Both the position numbers and the translations under genes were made by a program. Below, in pieces: positions 23,474 to 23,700 of a stretch of 23,700 nt of DNA (within the stretch, counting starts at the first letter, position 1; the number at the start of each line of letters is the position of its first letter). Origin of the DNA: Propionibacteriaceae bacterium AM104-82 (lineage in GTDB: Bacteria > Actinomycetota > Actinomycetes > Propionibacteriales > Propionibacteriaceae); assembly GCA_027658995.1 (NCBI GenBank), contig JAQDQK010000032.1, forward strand, positions 1-23,700, given 5' to 3'. The notes beneath the pieces were generated by a model. That model had not been told where the DNA came from, did not search any database, and saw only the letters and a program-made list of their open reading frames with translations.

Positions 23474-23642
23474 GTCGCTTCCTCATTGCGGATCTGGGCC
23501 ACTCGCCACGTTCCATCGACACCTTCGCGCATCTTCGCTGTCTCACGGAACGTGTCACTTCCGCCGCGTTCAACCGCGGCACCAGTCTCGGTATCAACTA
23601 GGTGGACGGCCGACATGTCCGCGCAATAGCTGATGTCCGCCT
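23467..23642 (-). pseudogene. 3' remnant of the upstream lipoprotein paralogue, truncated by the IS
   Basis: The last 58 codons of a gene run from the IS edge to the TGA at 23467-23469. The translation (YCADMSAVHLVDTETGAAVE onward) aligns with the end of the neighbouring lipoprotein (YCVDINSLVVVNQDTGTQVD), and the last 13 residues, WRVAQIRNEEATC, are identical. The 5' part, including any signal peptide, is missing within this window because the IS terminus begins at 23643. The stop overlaps the start codon of the downstream copy by 7 bases. Confidence 0.8.
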
Positions 23643-23700
23643 TGTCGATGCCGAGTGAATACTGACCCCGTGGCGCCGAGTGAATTTTGACCCCTCTCCG
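23643..23700 (+). mobile_element. IS21-like insertion sequence terminus (right window edge)
   Basis: Exact inverted copy of bases 1-58, beginning TGTCGATG at 23643 with the two 20-bp blocks at 23650-23669 and 23675-23694. The bases next to the tip differ from those at the left edge, so the two ends belong to independent insertions or to a rearrangement, not to one target duplication. The element body lies outside. Confidence 0.6.

Noticed and set aside
22716..23642. Tandem lipoproteins as a toxin-immunity array
   Set aside because: Arrays with conserved tails can be immunity genes, but no toxin gene, secretion gene or toxin domain is visible in the window.

Overview
The window looks like a chromosomal segment of a high-GC actinobacterium, most likely in or near Propionibacteriaceae. 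The reasons are strong G/C bias at third codon positions, actinobacteria-typical families (DUF4192, DUF2332, the conserved protein often labelled 3-methyladenine DNA glycosylase), several starts that look leaderless, and many GTG starts with 4-bp gene overlaps. The genus is an inference; no rRNA or tRNA gene is present to settle it.

Layout. (1) 1-58: a terminus resembling an IS21-family element, repeated perfectly in inverted orientation at 23643-23700, so the window is bounded by the same IS end on both sides. (2) 59-400: 3' fragment of a secreted-type protein cut by that IS. (3) 574-9655: mostly leftward housekeeping genes: leuS, a PfkB sugar kinase, a DUF4192 protein, a proline-rich anchored protein (rightward), a DMT-superfamily transporter, an L,D-transpeptidase lipoprotein, and a coupled pair made of a conserved actinobacterial protein and a YgjP-like metalloprotease. 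(4) 9778-13294: a phosphate transporter (PiT) with a small coupled membrane protein, then a LysR regulator divergent from a YeiH-type exporter, with a palindrome between them. (5) 13280-15748: a CPA1 Na+/H+ antiporter, divergent from a Fur-family regulator plus a DUF2892 membrane protein. (6) 15814-17767: an NAD(P)-binding reductase-like gene divergent from an HxlR regulator that is coupled to an ATP-grasp enzyme. (7) 17769-18872: a complete IS481-family element inserted in the stop codon of the ATP-grasp gene, with a 6-bp target duplication. (8) 18907-22711: a rightward cluster of an ArsR repressor with its operator, a SulP/STAS permease, a short DUF2332 protein and a nitronate monooxygenase. 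(9) 22796-23642: leftward tandem paralogous lipoprotein genes, the upstream one truncated by the IS.

How the genes fit together: the middle of the window is rich in one-regulator/one-effector modules (LysR-YeiH, Fur-DUF2892, HxlR-ATP-grasp/reductase, ArsR-SulP), mostly concerning anion and ion transport and probably redox or metal stress. The least characterised are the HxlR/R2K-type ATP-grasp operon with its divergent reductase, and the tandem lipoprotein array in which the conserved C-terminal codons of one gene form the ribosome binding site of the next. No CRISPR array, tRNA, rRNA, phage or obvious defence system was seen. The two ends (59-400 and 22796-23642) use visibly more A/T at third codon positions than the centre, which fits accessory DNA beside the IS copies.
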